Under the pieces are notes generated by a model. That model had not been told where the DNA came from, searched no databases, and worked only from the letters and a program-made list of their open reading frames with translations. Below are positions 18,373 through 26,643 of a DNA stretch of 64,000 nt, in pieces; position 1 is the stretch's first letter; every line of letters begins with the position of its first letter. Made by a program: the position numbers and the translations under genes. This DNA comes from Gammaproteobacteria bacterium (GTDB taxonomy: Bacteria > Pseudomonadota > Gammaproteobacteria > Pseudomonadales > Azotimanducaceae), in assembly GCA_030425195.1 (NCBI GenBank), contig JAUIAV010000012.1, positions 84,343 through 148,342 on the forward strand, given 5' to 3'.

Positions 18373-19908
18373 TCAGGCGATGCCCAGCCGCGCCAGTTGC
18401 TCGTCCGGTGCCTCCAGCGTTTTGAGCGCCGTTCGCAGCAGCTCGATCATGCGCTGTTCTTCCGGAGTATCGAGAAGGTTTTCGGTCTCGTCCGGATCGT
18501 TTCTGATGTCGTAGAGACAATGCCAGTCTGCCTTCTGACCGAGGCACCAGTAGGGCAGCATGTCGCCCGGCTGAAAAGGCTGCCGGATCACGGGAATCCC
18601 TGAGCCCGGCATGAAGTCGAGCCGGGCATTGCGGTCCGGCATGGGCAGCTTCAGAGATGGCATCTGGTGCACGGGCATGGTCGACCAGCGGTTCGACCAC
18701 ATGGACAGGGGCAGGTTCTCCTCGGTCACGGGACCGCGCGCGTACTTCCGCTCGCCGTCCAGCACGTGCACCCATCGGCCGTAGACCCCGGCTACGGCCC
18801 ATTCCCGGATCCGGTTGCTGCTGCCTTCCAGCAGCGGAATCAGAGACTGTCCGTGGACGCGGTGCCGGGGGGTCACCTCGAAGAGGTCACACAGGGTGGC
18901 GTGTATGTCCACGTTGGTCGTCAGAGCCTCGACGGTAGAGGACTCGACACCGGGCCAGTGGATCAGCAGAGGCGTGTGGCCCATGGGCTCATAGTGCGGC
19001 ACACCGGGTTTACCGAAGATGTCCCGTTCGCCGAGATAGTGACCGTGATCGGTACAGACGATGACGGCAGTGTCGTCCCACAGCGCCCGGGCATCCAGGG
19101 TCGCCATCACCTTCCCGAACCAGTGGTCGATCATGCTGAGCTTGGATCCGTAGTTGGCTCTCACATGCCGTGCCTGCCGCTGTGTGAGCACGCCTTTCGC
19201 CAGCGTGTTCACCGAGTAGGGCGGCCAGATCATCAGCGGATCATCCCAGTCCGGGTCGTAGCGGTTCGCCCAGGGTTCCGGCGTGTCGAACGGCTCGTGG
19301 GGATCGAACTCGTCGACGAACAGCAGGAACGGCTCGCCGTCATCGGCGCCCGCCTGCACGCTGAGCCAGTCGCAGGCGGCCTGCATGGTTTTCGGTCCGG
19401 GAAAATCCGCTTCCTCTCTGAACCAGGTGCGGGATTCCCGGTAGTACTGGCCGCGGCCTTCTTCGGCCGGCAGCGCGGGCGTACCCAGCCAGGACGGGTC
19501 CGGCCGGGTTTTCCAGGGATCGTTCTCGTGACCGCGCACATAGTCCCAGGCGCGGAACTCCGTGTGGTAGTTCTCGCCGCCGGTTTCGAAGAGATGCGGA
19601 TGATCGCTGATCAGCATGGTGGTCACGCCTTTTTCCCGGAGCGGCGCCGTTACCGGCTCCTCCCAGAGTTCGATGGACCCCCAGGGCCGCCAGAGAAAAT
19701 CGAGAGCGCCCACCAGAATGTCGTGCCGTGCCGGCATGCAGGGGAGTGAGCCCACGTAGTGGTTGTCGAACCGGGTGGCCCGGGCGGCGAACGCGTCCAG
19801 ATTGGGTGTCTCGAACTCGCTGCCGCCGTAGCAGCCGAGCATGTGCCGGTTCAGGCTGTCCAGCAGGATGACCACCGCGTTCGCGGGCCTGCGCTTCGAT
19901 TCCGACAT
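18373..19908 (-). CDS. Sulfatase-family hydrolase (formylglycine type), no signal peptide
   Basis: A 511-residue alkaline-phosphatase-superfamily enzyme. Cys57 in PCMPAR fits the CxPxR maturation motif, where Cys becomes formylglycine. VIVCTDHGHYLGERDIFGK supplies C-terminal metal ligands, and the N-terminal metal site begins ILLDSLN. There is no export signal, unlike most polysaccharide sulfatases, so it may act on a cytosolic sulfate, phosphonate or phosphate ester. It starts 28 bp downstream of the LytTR regulator and probably ends that operon. No maturase gene is visible in the window. Confidence 0.85.
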   Translation of the reverse strand: MSESKRRPANAVVILLDSLNRHMLGCYGGSEFETPNLDAFAARATRFDNHYVGSLPCMPARHDILVGALDFLWRPWGSIELWEEPVTAPLREKGVTTMLISDHPHLFETGGENYHTEFRAWDYVRGHENDPWKTRPDPSWLGTPALPAEEGRGQYYRESRTWFREEADFPGPKTMQAACDWLSVQAGADDGEPFLLFVDEFDPHEPFDTPEPWANRYDPDWDDPLMIWPPYSVNTLAKGVLTQRQARHVRANYGSKLSMIDHWFGKVMATLDARALWDDTAVIVCTDHGHYLGERDIFGKPGVPHYEPMGHTPLLIHWPGVESSTVEALTTNVDIHATLCDLFEVTPRHRVHGQSLIPLLEGSSNRIREWAVAGVYGRWVHVLDGERKYARGPVTEENLPLSMWSNRWSTMPVHQMPSLKLPMPDRNARLDFMPGSGIPVIRQPFQPGDMLPYWCLGQKADWHCLYDIRNDPDETENLLDTPEEQRMIELLRTALKTLEAPDEQLARLGIA

Positions 19909-19936
19909 GCATCTCTCCCCTCTGAGAGAGGCAGTG

Positions 19937-20677
19937 TTACATGCCTTTGAAGAGATGTCCGTATTTCTGGGAGGTGCGCAGCGTCTCGGGCCGCGAACGC
20001 AAACTCAGAGCGTACCGGCCTCGAAGATCCCGATGGGCTTCGGTGATCTCGTCCACGCGAACGATAGTGCCCCGGTGAACGCGCCAGAACCGGTTCGGGT
20101 CGAGCTGCGCTTCGAGCTCGCGGATGCTCATCCGGATCAGGTGTTCTTCGGTCGGTGTCACGACGGAGGTGTATTTGCCGTCTGCCTGAAAAAAAATGAC
20201 CGAATCCACGGGTACGAGCCGGGTGGTTCCCTCCTGCTGGCAGCGAAGCCAGCTCAGGTGCCTGGAAGACGGGTGCCGAAGATGGCTGATGAGCTCGGCC
20301 AGGGTCTGCTTATCCGGTGTTTCCGAGCTGTCTTTCAGGCGGGCGACCGTCTGAGCCAGGCGCGCGTCTTCCACGGGCTTCATCAGATAGTCCACCGCTG
20401 CGGCTTCGAAGGCTTCCACGGCGTAGTCATCGAAGGCGGTCACGAACACCACTCGGATTTCGGGATCCAGCGCCTCTGCAACCTGCAGTCCGTTCAGGCC
20501 CGGCATCTGAATGTCCAGGAACACCACGTCGGGTGCCGTCTCCTCGCACAGTGCAAGGGCCTGGCGTCCATTGACGGCGGTGCCGACGATCTCGAGCTCC
20601 GGCCAGGCGGTTGCCAGCTGCCGGGCCAGGTAGTCCGTGAGATTGGATTCGTCATCGACGAGCACGGCCGTGGTCAT
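19937..20677 (-). CDS. LytTR-type response regulator
   Basis: A 246-residue response regulator. The receiver domain (1-120) has the acidic pair VDDE, phospho-acceptor Asp55 in FLDIQMPGLNG, and a conserved Lys in MKPVED. The C-terminal LytTR DNA-binding domain (about 140-246) contains VIFFQADGKYTSV and FWRVHRGTIVRVDEI. The start overlaps the kinase stop as ATGA, so kinase and regulator form a cognate pair. Likely targets are its own operon, which includes the carotenoid oxygenase (inference). Confidence 0.93.
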   Translation of the reverse strand: MTTAVLVDDESNLTDYLARQLATAWPELEIVGTAVNGRQALALCEETAPDVVFLDIQMPGLNGLQVAEALDPEIRVVFVTAFDDYAVEAFEAAAVDYLMKPVEDARLAQTVARLKDSSETPDKQTLAELISHLRHPSSRHLSWLRCQQEGTTRLVPVDSVIFFQADGKYTSVVTPTEEHLIRMSIRELEAQLDPNRFWRVHRGTIVRVDEITEAHRDLRGRYALSLRSRPETLRTSQKYGHLFKGM

Positions 20678-21723
20678 GTGGCGGGGACCGGCAACGTCAG
20701 GGTGGCGATCAGTCCCCGCGGCGCATTCTCGGTGAGCGCAAGCGAGGCGCCGTCGCCGAACAGCGCCTGCAGCCGGCGCTGCACGTTTGCGATGCCGACG
20801 CCGCTGGCGGCAGATGGAGGATCTGTCTCCAGCCCCCGGCCGGTATCCGCAATCGTCAGAGTGAGGGTGTCCTCCCGCCTGGCAGCTGTGATGTGGATCC
20901 TGCCGCCATCTTCCAGAGGCTCGATGCCGTGCTTCACGGCATTTTCCACCAGCGGCTGCAGCAGCATGGGCGGCAGCTCGAGCGTTCTGAGCGGTTCCGG
21001 GACGTCCACGGACCAGGTGAGCCGTTCTCCCATGCGGATCTGATTGATCTCCAGCAGTGCGGATACCACCGCCAGCTCGTCTCCGAGTGTGGTCCGCTCC
21101 GTGCGGGTGCGCTTGAGATTTGCCCGGAGCAGCGTGGTGAGATCGAGCAGCATGCGCTCTGCGGCGTCGGGCTTCGTACGGATCATTCCGACCACGTTCG
21201 ACAGCGTATTGAACAAAAAGTGGGGTTCGATCTGCGCCTGCAGTAGTCTGAGCTGAGTCTCCAGGTGGGTCTTCTCCCGTGCAAGCTGTTCCGCCCGTGC
21301 GTTGGCCAGTGCTGTCTCGGCCTCCTGCAGACGCTCCCGCGTTCCGAAGAACAGAATGCCGAGCACGCCGAAGAAGAGCGCCAGCAGCGGGGTGCCGTAG
21401 CTCTCGTGGCGCAGGAAGAGCAGCAGGTCACCGTACAGGCCGAAGCCGCCGATCAGCAGGCCGACGCCGATGCCTACCCCGGTGGTGATGATCGAAGCGA
21501 TGATGGGCGGCAGCCAGCGCAGCAGCGGAGGATGGAGAAGGAGAGACGCGGTGGTGATGGAGAAGCCGATGGCGAACGAGACGAAAAAGGCGGCCCAGAG
21601 GGGTTCCGCCAGTTTCAGCAGCCAGATGGTGACCGCGATGGCGGTACAGAAAATGGCGGTGCGGAAATAGTCACCGCCGATTTCCCGGCGCCGGACAGAG
21701 CCATGCTCAGACGAACTTGGCAT
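20674..21723 (-). CDS. LytS/AlgZ-type sensor histidine kinase
   Basis: A membrane sensor kinase. The N-terminal part has four or five hydrophobic helices (about residues 20-140), then a short coiled coil, then the His_kinase module. The phospho-acceptor His is in QIEPHFLFNTL, the N box is LVENAVKHGIEP, and the G boxes are IADTGRGLE and GVGIANVQRRL. I choose the ATG at 21723 (MPSSSEHG, 349 aa). It overlaps the end of the carotenoid oxygenase gene by 17 bp, which implies coupled translation. There is no periplasmic domain, so it probably senses within the membrane. Confidence 0.9.
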   Translation of the reverse strand: MPSSSEHGSVRRREIGGDYFRTAIFCTAIAVTIWLLKLAEPLWAAFFVSFAIGFSITTASLLLHPPLLRWLPPIIASIITTGVGIGVGLLIGGFGLYGDLLLFLRHESYGTPLLALFFGVLGILFFGTRERLQEAETALANARAEQLAREKTHLETQLRLLQAQIEPHFLFNTLSNVVGMIRTKPDAAERMLLDLTTLLRANLKRTRTERTTLGDELAVVSALLEINQIRMGERLTWSVDVPEPLRTLELPPMLLQPLVENAVKHGIEPLEDGGRIHITAARREDTLTLTIADTGRGLETDPPSAASGVGIANVQRRLQALFGDGASLALTENAPRGLIATLTLPVPAT

Positions 21724-23224
21724 GCAGACCCATCGGGAGAGCGTACGGGAGTGCCGCGATCGCCACGGGCCCATCCGCCAGACGGTCCGCATCGAAGATT
21801 CGCAGCTCGGTCTGTTCTTTCCGATAGTTCAGACCCGTGCCGACCACCCAGCCGCCAGTTTCCGGCGCCAGGTCCCGGCGCGGTACGTAGAGGTGTTCCT
21901 CCGGGATCACCCCGTCCGGATAGCGGTAGGTATCCAGACTGCCGCTGTCGAGGTTCAGGCTCGACACTTCGTTCAGCATCTCGTGCTCTGCACTGCTGCT
22001 CCGGGTGAGCATCACGATCCGCGAGTATCTCCGGCCGATCACTCGAGGGTCAATCGTCGGAAATTCACTGCTTGTTCCCTGATCGAGCAGGGGCGTTTCC
22101 TCGACGGTGCCTCGGGTGGGATCGAGACGGTACTGGTGATGAAAGGAGCCACCATCCGGCACGACCTGGCCGCGCATGATCACGCGGAAGCTGTCGATCA
22201 TGGCCATCGGGTCCGGTGCCCGTGCCGCGTCGAAGCGGATGATACCGGCTTCGTCCTCCCAGGCGTTCCCGTAGTGGAAAACCCACTGAGCGGGGAGCTC
22301 GAAGAATCGGTGCCGGCTGAAGTCGTTCTTGTCCACCACCAGTACCCGGGTCGGCTGTTCCGGATGCCACTGGTGCTGGTCCAGAAAAGATCCGCCACCG
22401 GTGGGTTCGAAGTTGAGAGGCGGAATCAGCATCACCAGGTACCGTTCCGTGACCACGAAATCGTGAACCGGTGCGATGGGATCGCAATCGATCAGGCCCG
22501 CTTTCACCAGCTGTCCTTTCGGTGAGATGTGCCAGAAGACGAGTTTCTTCGCGGCGCTCACGTAGCCGAAGTTCCACAGCGTTCCATCCGGCTCCACTCG
22601 GGGGTGAGCGGAGAAGGGCAGGCCCTCGGTTTCCGTCGAGAAGGCGTGCAGACCTCGGGTGCTGAGATCCGCGGGATCCACCTCCCAGGGCGAGCCGGCT
22701 TCCCAGAGTGCATACAGCTTGCCGTGATGCGGCAGCACGCTGATGTTCGCCACGTTCACGGAATCGGCGCTGGTCACCGGCTTCGGGTCCGGCGGGACAC
22801 TGGCGAATCCGGGGTAGAGTGCCCGGCCGGCATCCGTCTCCGCCAGGTACTTCCGGGTAGTGATCATCCGGGCCGAGTGAGTGACGCCATCCGGCTGGAT
22901 GCGCCAGGCCTGCATCATGCCGTCGCCATCGAACCAGTGGTGGTAGCGGAAATCGCCGATCTCGTGCCGTGCAGGTCCGTTCCGGTAGAAGGTGCCGGTG
23001 AGACCTTCCGGTATCCGTCCCTCGAGGTCCGCATCTGCTGCGAAGCTGTCGCTGGTCGTGGACCGGAAAGCGAGCAGCCAGGGGTTGTTGTCCAGGGCTT
23101 CGGCAAACGCCGACTTCCAGGAGTCGACTGTGGCCAGGCCGGCTTTCGGCAGCAGGCTGCCGGCTGCTCCGGTGAGCATGGAAAGGGCAGTGCGATGGAT
23201 GAACTGGCGTCTGAGCATGATCAT
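21707..23224 (-). CDS. Carotenoid oxygenase (RPE65/CCD family), Tat-exported
   Basis: A 505-residue seven-bladed propeller enzyme that uses non-haem iron to cleave carotenoid or other conjugated double bonds. The four expected iron-binding His residues are present: H207 (SAHPR), H254 (PVHDF), H317 (FHYGNAWE) and H501 (GLHAKFV). The conserved WFDGDGMM lies near residue 97. The N-terminus (LRRQFIHRTALSML, then AAGSLLPKAGLA) is a twin-arginine signal peptide, so the folded metalloenzyme goes to the periplasm. It lies between DUF2141 and the kinase. The substrate could be a carotenoid, apocarotenoid or lignin stilbene. Confidence 0.93.
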   Translation of the reverse strand: MIMLRRQFIHRTALSMLTGAAGSLLPKAGLATVDSWKSAFAEALDNNPWLLAFRSTTSDSFAADADLEGRIPEGLTGTFYRNGPARHEIGDFRYHHWFDGDGMMQAWRIQPDGVTHSARMITTRKYLAETDAGRALYPGFASVPPDPKPVTSADSVNVANISVLPHHGKLYALWEAGSPWEVDPADLSTRGLHAFSTETEGLPFSAHPRVEPDGTLWNFGYVSAAKKLVFWHISPKGQLVKAGLIDCDPIAPVHDFVVTERYLVMLIPPLNFEPTGGGSFLDQHQWHPEQPTRVLVVDKNDFSRHRFFELPAQWVFHYGNAWEDEAGIIRFDAARAPDPMAMIDSFRVIMRGQVVPDGGSFHHQYRLDPTRGTVEETPLLDQGTSSEFPTIDPRVIGRRYSRIVMLTRSSSAEHEMLNEVSSLNLDSGSLDTYRYPDGVIPEEHLYVPRRDLAPETGGWVVGTGLNYRKEQTELRIFDADRLADGPVAIAALPYALPMGLHAKFV

Positions 23225-23233
23225 GCCTCCGAA

Positions 23234-23695
23234 TCAGCGATTGAGATCGATGGTGGTGCTGGCGCTGCCGTCCAGCGTGAAGCGGACGTCCGACCAGCCT
23301 GGCGGTCCGAAGCTGCCCATGGCGTTGTTCGAAAAACCCCAGGGCTCCGTGGGCATCCCCACCATGTTGGAATCCATGTCGCCGTTGCCGTTCTCGTCGT
23401 GCATCACCCGGATGCCGTAGTCGCCTTCCGGTAGCGCATCCGTGCTGAAGGAGACGGCACCTTCACGGGGGGCCAGAAGGAGCGACAGCACGGCCGGTGC
23501 TTCGCCATTGAATGCGGCTTCACTGTTGACGACGGCGATCATGAGCATGCCCGTGGCACTGTGGATGCCGCGGATGGTCACGTCGAGGTCCGCTGCAAAC
23601 GCCGGTTGGGTGACGATGCCCGCGCAGATGAGAATCAGGCGCAATCCCGTTCGTACAGGCAGCGTTCGCGCGATGAGGTTCCGGATCAGGGTCAT
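23234..23695 (-). CDS. DUF2141 family exported protein
   Basis: I start this at the ATG at 23695, which has AAGGAG just upstream, giving 153 residues. A signal peptide (LRLILICAGIVTQPAFA, cleaved before ADLDV) precedes a single beta-sandwich domain. The DUF2141 features are DLDVTIRGIHSATGMLMIAV, LPEGDYGIRVMHDENGNGDM and MPTEPWGFSNNA. Its function is unknown, and it is probably periplasmic. It is the first gene of the run that includes the carotenoid oxygenase 9 bp downstream. Confidence 0.9.
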   Translation of the reverse strand: MTLIRNLIARTLPVRTGLRLILICAGIVTQPAFAADLDVTIRGIHSATGMLMIAVVNSEAAFNGEAPAVLSLLLAPREGAVSFSTDALPEGDYGIRVMHDENGNGDMDSNMVGMPTEPWGFSNNAMGSFGPPGWSDVRFTLDGSASTTIDLNR

Positions 23696-23709
23696 TTCGG
23701 CTCCTTGTC

Positions 23710-23720
23710 TTCCCTGGGAA
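23710..23720. promoter_or_regulatory. 11-bp palindrome in the DUF2141/bax divergent region
   Basis: TTCCCTGGGAA, a perfect palindrome around a central T, lies 15 bp before the DUF2141 start codon. The 100-bp divergent gap holds no other clear element. Because it sits at the head of the two-component/oxygenase operon it could be an operator, but it is short and unsupported by a second copy. Confidence 0.25.
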
Positions 23721-23795
23721 GCTGCAATCTGGGGGATGCTCAACCGGTACTGGACGACTGTGCGACGAAATGGTCAGAAGCAGGGGTGAATCGGT

Positions 23796-24866
23796 ATGCT
23801 CGGGTGTGAACGGGTGAGGAGTGCAGGGGTTTTGAAGAGCTGGCGATGGGTTTCGATGATGGGGTTGCTGTTTCTGTGGTCGCTCGCTGTGCAGAGCAGG
23901 GCTGCGGAACCGGAGGTGGTCGTCCTGGCCGGATTTCATGAGACGCGGGACTGGCTTGCCGCGGAAAACTGGTGGGGTGAGGTGAACCGGGAGACGCAGC
24001 TCTCGGCACCCAACGTGCTCATCACCGGCATCCCGCAGCGCTGGCGCGAGACCTCCTCGACCCTGCCCGTGAGCGAGAAGAAGGAGGTCTTCTACCGGTT
24101 TCTGCTGCCGCTGATCCTGCACGCGAACGACATGGTGCTCAGTGGCCGGGCGGCCGTGGTGGATGCCAGGGAACGGTTCCAGTCGCAGGGCGCGTTGACG
24201 GCCGCGGAGCTGGCGGAAGTGAAACGGTTTGCGCCGATCCTGCGCATCCGCACCCGTGAGCAGATGGCGGAGTTTTCGGAATCCGATCCGGATCTGCCCG
24301 CCGTGCTCGACGAACTCCTGTTCAAGCTCGACGTCATTCCTGCGGGTCTGGCTCTGGGGCAGGCCGCCTACGAGAGCGGCTATGGCACTTCGCGATTCGC
24401 ATCGGAAGGCAACGCGCTGTTCGGGCAGTGGACGTTCGGCGGCGAAGGTCTGAAGCCGGAGCAGCAGCGCCAGTCTCTGGGCGATCACCGGATCGCGGCC
24501 TTCGACTGGCCCTTCGACAGCGTCCGGGCGTACTTCCTGAATCTCATGTCACATCCGGCCTATGCGGCCTTCAGAGACCTCAGGGCCGCCAGACGGGCAG
24601 CCGGGGAATCGCTCAGGTCACTGGATCTGGCAGACGGCCTGACTGCCTATTCGGAACGCGGACAGGAATACGTGGACACGCTGAAGGGCATCATCCGGGT
24701 GAACAATCTGGCCCGCGCCGACGATGCGGTGCTGCGGGACGAGCCCCGGCGGTTCATCCTGGGGGCGGAAGATCCGGAGGATGCGGAGCGGATCAGGAAC
24801 GAGATCGAGAAGCTCCGCCGCTCCGGAGAGCTGGCGGAGATCGTTCAGCGTATGAACCTGGACTGA
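23796..24866 (+). CDS. Glucosaminidase-domain protein (Bax-like)
   Basis: A 356-residue exported protein with a hydrophobic signal segment (MMGLLFLWSLAVQSRAA) and a C-terminal glucosaminidase domain. GQAAYESGYGTSRFASEGNA and LFGQW are the catalytic signature, and the Glu in YESGYG is the probable general acid. The family cleaves peptidoglycan glycan strands. The start is uncertain: ATG 23796, GTG 23814 and TTG 23832 are in frame, and the later ones give more normal signal peptides. It converges on marR. Confidence 0.88.
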   Translation: MLGCERVRSAGVLKSWRWVSMMGLLFLWSLAVQSRAAEPEVVVLAGFHETRDWLAAENWWGEVNRETQLSAPNVLITGIPQRWRETSSTLPVSEKKEVFYRFLLPLILHANDMVLSGRAAVVDARERFQSQGALTAAELAEVKRFAPILRIRTREQMAEFSESDPDLPAVLDELLFKLDVIPAGLALGQAAYESGYGTSRFASEGNALFGQWTFGGEGLKPEQQRQSLGDHRIAAFDWPFDSVRAYFLNLMSHPAYAAFRDLRAARRAAGESLRSLDLADGLTAYSERGQEYVDTLKGIIRVNNLARADDAVLRDEPRRFILGAEDPEDAERIRNEIEKLRRSGELAEIVQRMNLD

Positions 24867-24872
24867 CCGGAG

Positions 24873-25346
24873 TCAGCTGGCGACGGTTCGCTTCCGCCCC
24901 GGCGGATGCTTCTCGCCCAGCACAGAACCCCAGTCCGACATCAGCGCCCGTCGCAGATTGCTGACGGTCTCGTAGCCGAGCCGCATGGCGAGTGCCTGCT
25001 CCGCCTGTCTGAGCGTTGCCAGTGCTGCGTTGATGAGCTCCGAGCCCTTCTCGCTGAACACGATCCGGTTTGCCCGTCGGTCGTTCGGGTCCGGGATCTG
25101 GGTGACCAGCTCCTCGCGCTCCAGCTCGTTGATCTGCTGCTGAATGGCCTGGCGCGACACGCCGAGCACGCGAGCCAGCTCCGCCGCACGGGTGATCCCG
25201 TCGGAGATATTGATCAGAATCATGGTCTGGGTGCGCGTTCGGGGGGCGTAGCCGGCCTGCTGCAGCCCGTTCTGGAGACTTTCGTCCATCCAGTAGTAGG
25301 CACGCAGGAGGCCGCGCATCAGCAGTTCGGGTGGTTGATCTTCCAT
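24873..25346 (-). CDS. MarR family transcriptional regulator
   Basis: A 157-residue winged-helix dimer. The DNA-binding part is AELARVLGVSRQAIQQQINE (recognition helix) followed by the wing QIPDPNDRRANRIVFSEKG. Length and layout are normal for MarR/SlyA regulators that respond to small aromatic ligands. It is divergent from the cox-like cluster with a 205-bp gap that holds a strong promoter for this gene and an inverted repeat over its -35 box. That suggests autoregulation and possibly control of the cluster. Confidence 0.92.
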   Translation of the reverse strand: MEDQPPELLMRGLLRAYYWMDESLQNGLQQAGYAPRTRTQTMILINISDGITRAAELARVLGVSRQAIQQQINELEREELVTQIPDPNDRRANRIVFSEKGSELINAALATLRQAEQALAMRLGYETVSNLRRALMSDWGSVLGEKHPPGRKRTVAS

Positions 25347-25414
25347 ATCAAGCCTCGCGATTGCTCCGGGTAGTCCTTTGCACGATCCCGCGAGAGGGCG
25401 GCACCGTGAGGCCC

Positions 25415-25443
25415 ATTATTTCGAAAAGGATCTTGTCAGTCAA
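25415..25443 (-). promoter_or_regulatory. sigma70-type promoter for marR
   Basis: Read on the minus strand, TTGACT (25443-25438) and AATAAT (25420-25415) are separated by exactly 17 bp. Each box matches five of six consensus bases. Transcription would start near 25408, about 60 bases before the marR ATG. This is the best promoter match I found in the window. Confidence 0.65.
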
Positions 25444-25445
25444 GA
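25431..25445. promoter_or_regulatory. Candidate MarR operator
   Basis: TCTTG TCAGT CAAGA is an inverted repeat with 5-bp arms and a 5-bp centre, overlapping the -35 box of the marR promoter. This size and placement is usual for MarR-family sites. A second, looser inverted repeat, GCACG (25487-25491) and CGTGC (25503-25507), lies closer to coxG. Confidence 0.5.
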
Positions 25446-25551
25446 CGGGTGCCCGCTGTGGGTGAACGGCAGAGGAGGCGCGGTTTGCACGGCTCAGGCA
25501 ATCGTGCGAACTTAACCGGCTCTTGCTTGGCTGATCGGAATCGGGGGGAGC

Positions 25552-26121
25552 GTGGAGCAAACGGGTGAGTACCGCATCAGGGCGGGGCTCGAAGACGTCT
25601 GGGCGGGGCTCAACGATCCGGACGTGCTCGCACGCTGCATCGACGGCTGCCAGTCCATGGAGAAGGTCGGTGACGACCGGTTCGAAACAGCCGTCAAGGC
25701 GAAGATCGGTCCGGTGAGCGCGACCTTTCAGGCGGAGCTTCAGCTCACCGACGTGGTAGCGCCCACTGCCTACACCATCAACGCGAACGTGAAAGGCGGG
25801 GCGGCCGGCTTCGGCAAAGGGACTGCCGAAGTGGCTCTGGCGGAGGATGCCGAAGCACCCGGTGCCACACTCCTCAGATATCAGGTCAAAGGAAACGTCG
25901 GCGGCAAGCTCGCTCAGGTGGGATCCCGCCTGATCGATGGTGCGGCGAGAAAGATGGCAGACGATTTCTTTGCAGCGTTCGGTGAGGTGGTGAGCGGTGA
26001 GGCCCCCGAGGCCACCGTCGTCGAAGCCGGTGAAACCAGCCGCTACGAGACCGGCGGACAGTGGGCAATCTGGCTCGCCGTGTTTGCTGCTTTGTTGCTG
26101 GCGATGATATTCGCCTGGTAG
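25552..26121 (+). CDS. coxG: CoxG-like SRPBCC protein with C-terminal membrane anchor
   Basis: A 189-residue protein starting at GTG. Residues 1-145 form the START/SRPBCC domain of the CoxG family (EDVWAGLNDPDVLARCIDGC, then KVGDDRFETAVKAKIGPVSA). Residues 165-187 form a membrane helix (WAIWLAVFAALLLAMIFAW). CoxG anchors CO-dehydrogenase-type molybdenum hydroxylases to the inner membrane, linking them to the respiratory chain. It precedes coxS by 35 bp and is divergent from marR. Confidence 0.88.
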   Translation: MEQTGEYRIRAGLEDVWAGLNDPDVLARCIDGCQSMEKVGDDRFETAVKAKIGPVSATFQAELQLTDVVAPTAYTINANVKGGAAGFGKGTAEVALAEDAEAPGATLLRYQVKGNVGGKLAQVGSRLIDGAARKMADDFFAAFGEVVSGEAPEATVVEAGETSRYETGGQWAIWLAVFAALLLAMIFAW

Positions 26122-26156
26122 AACACGCTCGAAGGGGAGCGGTAAAGGGAGGAACC

Positions 26157-26621
26157 ATGCAGATTTCACTGACGGTGAACGGTGCATCGCATGCGCTGGA
26201 TGTGCCGGCCAACACGCTGCTCGTGGACATCATCCGGGAACATCTCGGGCTGACCGGCACACACGTCGGCTGTGACACGTCCCAGTGCGGGGCCTGCACG
26301 GTGCACATGAACGGCAGCGCGGTGAAGTCCTGCTCGATTCTGGCGGGGCAGGCAGATGGTGCCGAGATCACCACCATCGAAGGTATCGGAACCCCCGATG
26401 ATCTTCATCCCATGCAGGCGGCCTTCAGGGAATGTCACGCTCTGCAGTGCGGATTCTGCACGCCCGGCATGATCATGCGTGCGATCGATCTGGTGGAGAA
26501 ATCGCCCGATCTCAGCAATCAGGCGGTCCGGGAAGGACTGGAGGGGAATCTGTGCCGCTGCACGGGTTACCACAACATCGTCAAAGCCGTGCTTCTGGCG
26601 GCAGACGCCACCCGGGCCTGA
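26157..26621 (+). CDS. coxS: Molybdenum hydroxylase small subunit, [2Fe-2S] (CoxS-like)
   Basis: The ATG at 26157 has an excellent ribosome site (AAAGGGAGGA, 26144-26153) and gives 154 residues. Two [2Fe-2S] clusters are evident: C39, C44, C47 and C59 in the plant-ferredoxin-like half, and C98, C101, C133 and C135 in the helical half (CGFCTPGM and [10 protein letters not shown]). This subunit passes electrons from the molybdenum site to FAD. It lies between coxG and coxL. Confidence 0.94.
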   Translation: MQISLTVNGASHALDVPANTLLVDIIREHLGLTGTHVGCDTSQCGACTVHMNGSAVKSCSILAGQADGAEITTIEGIGTPDDLHPMQAAFRECHALQCGFCTPGMIMRAIDLVEKSPDLSNQAVREGLEGNLCRCTGYHNIVKAVLLAADATRA

Positions 26622-26643
26622 CCGCACAGCAAAGGGGGATGAC

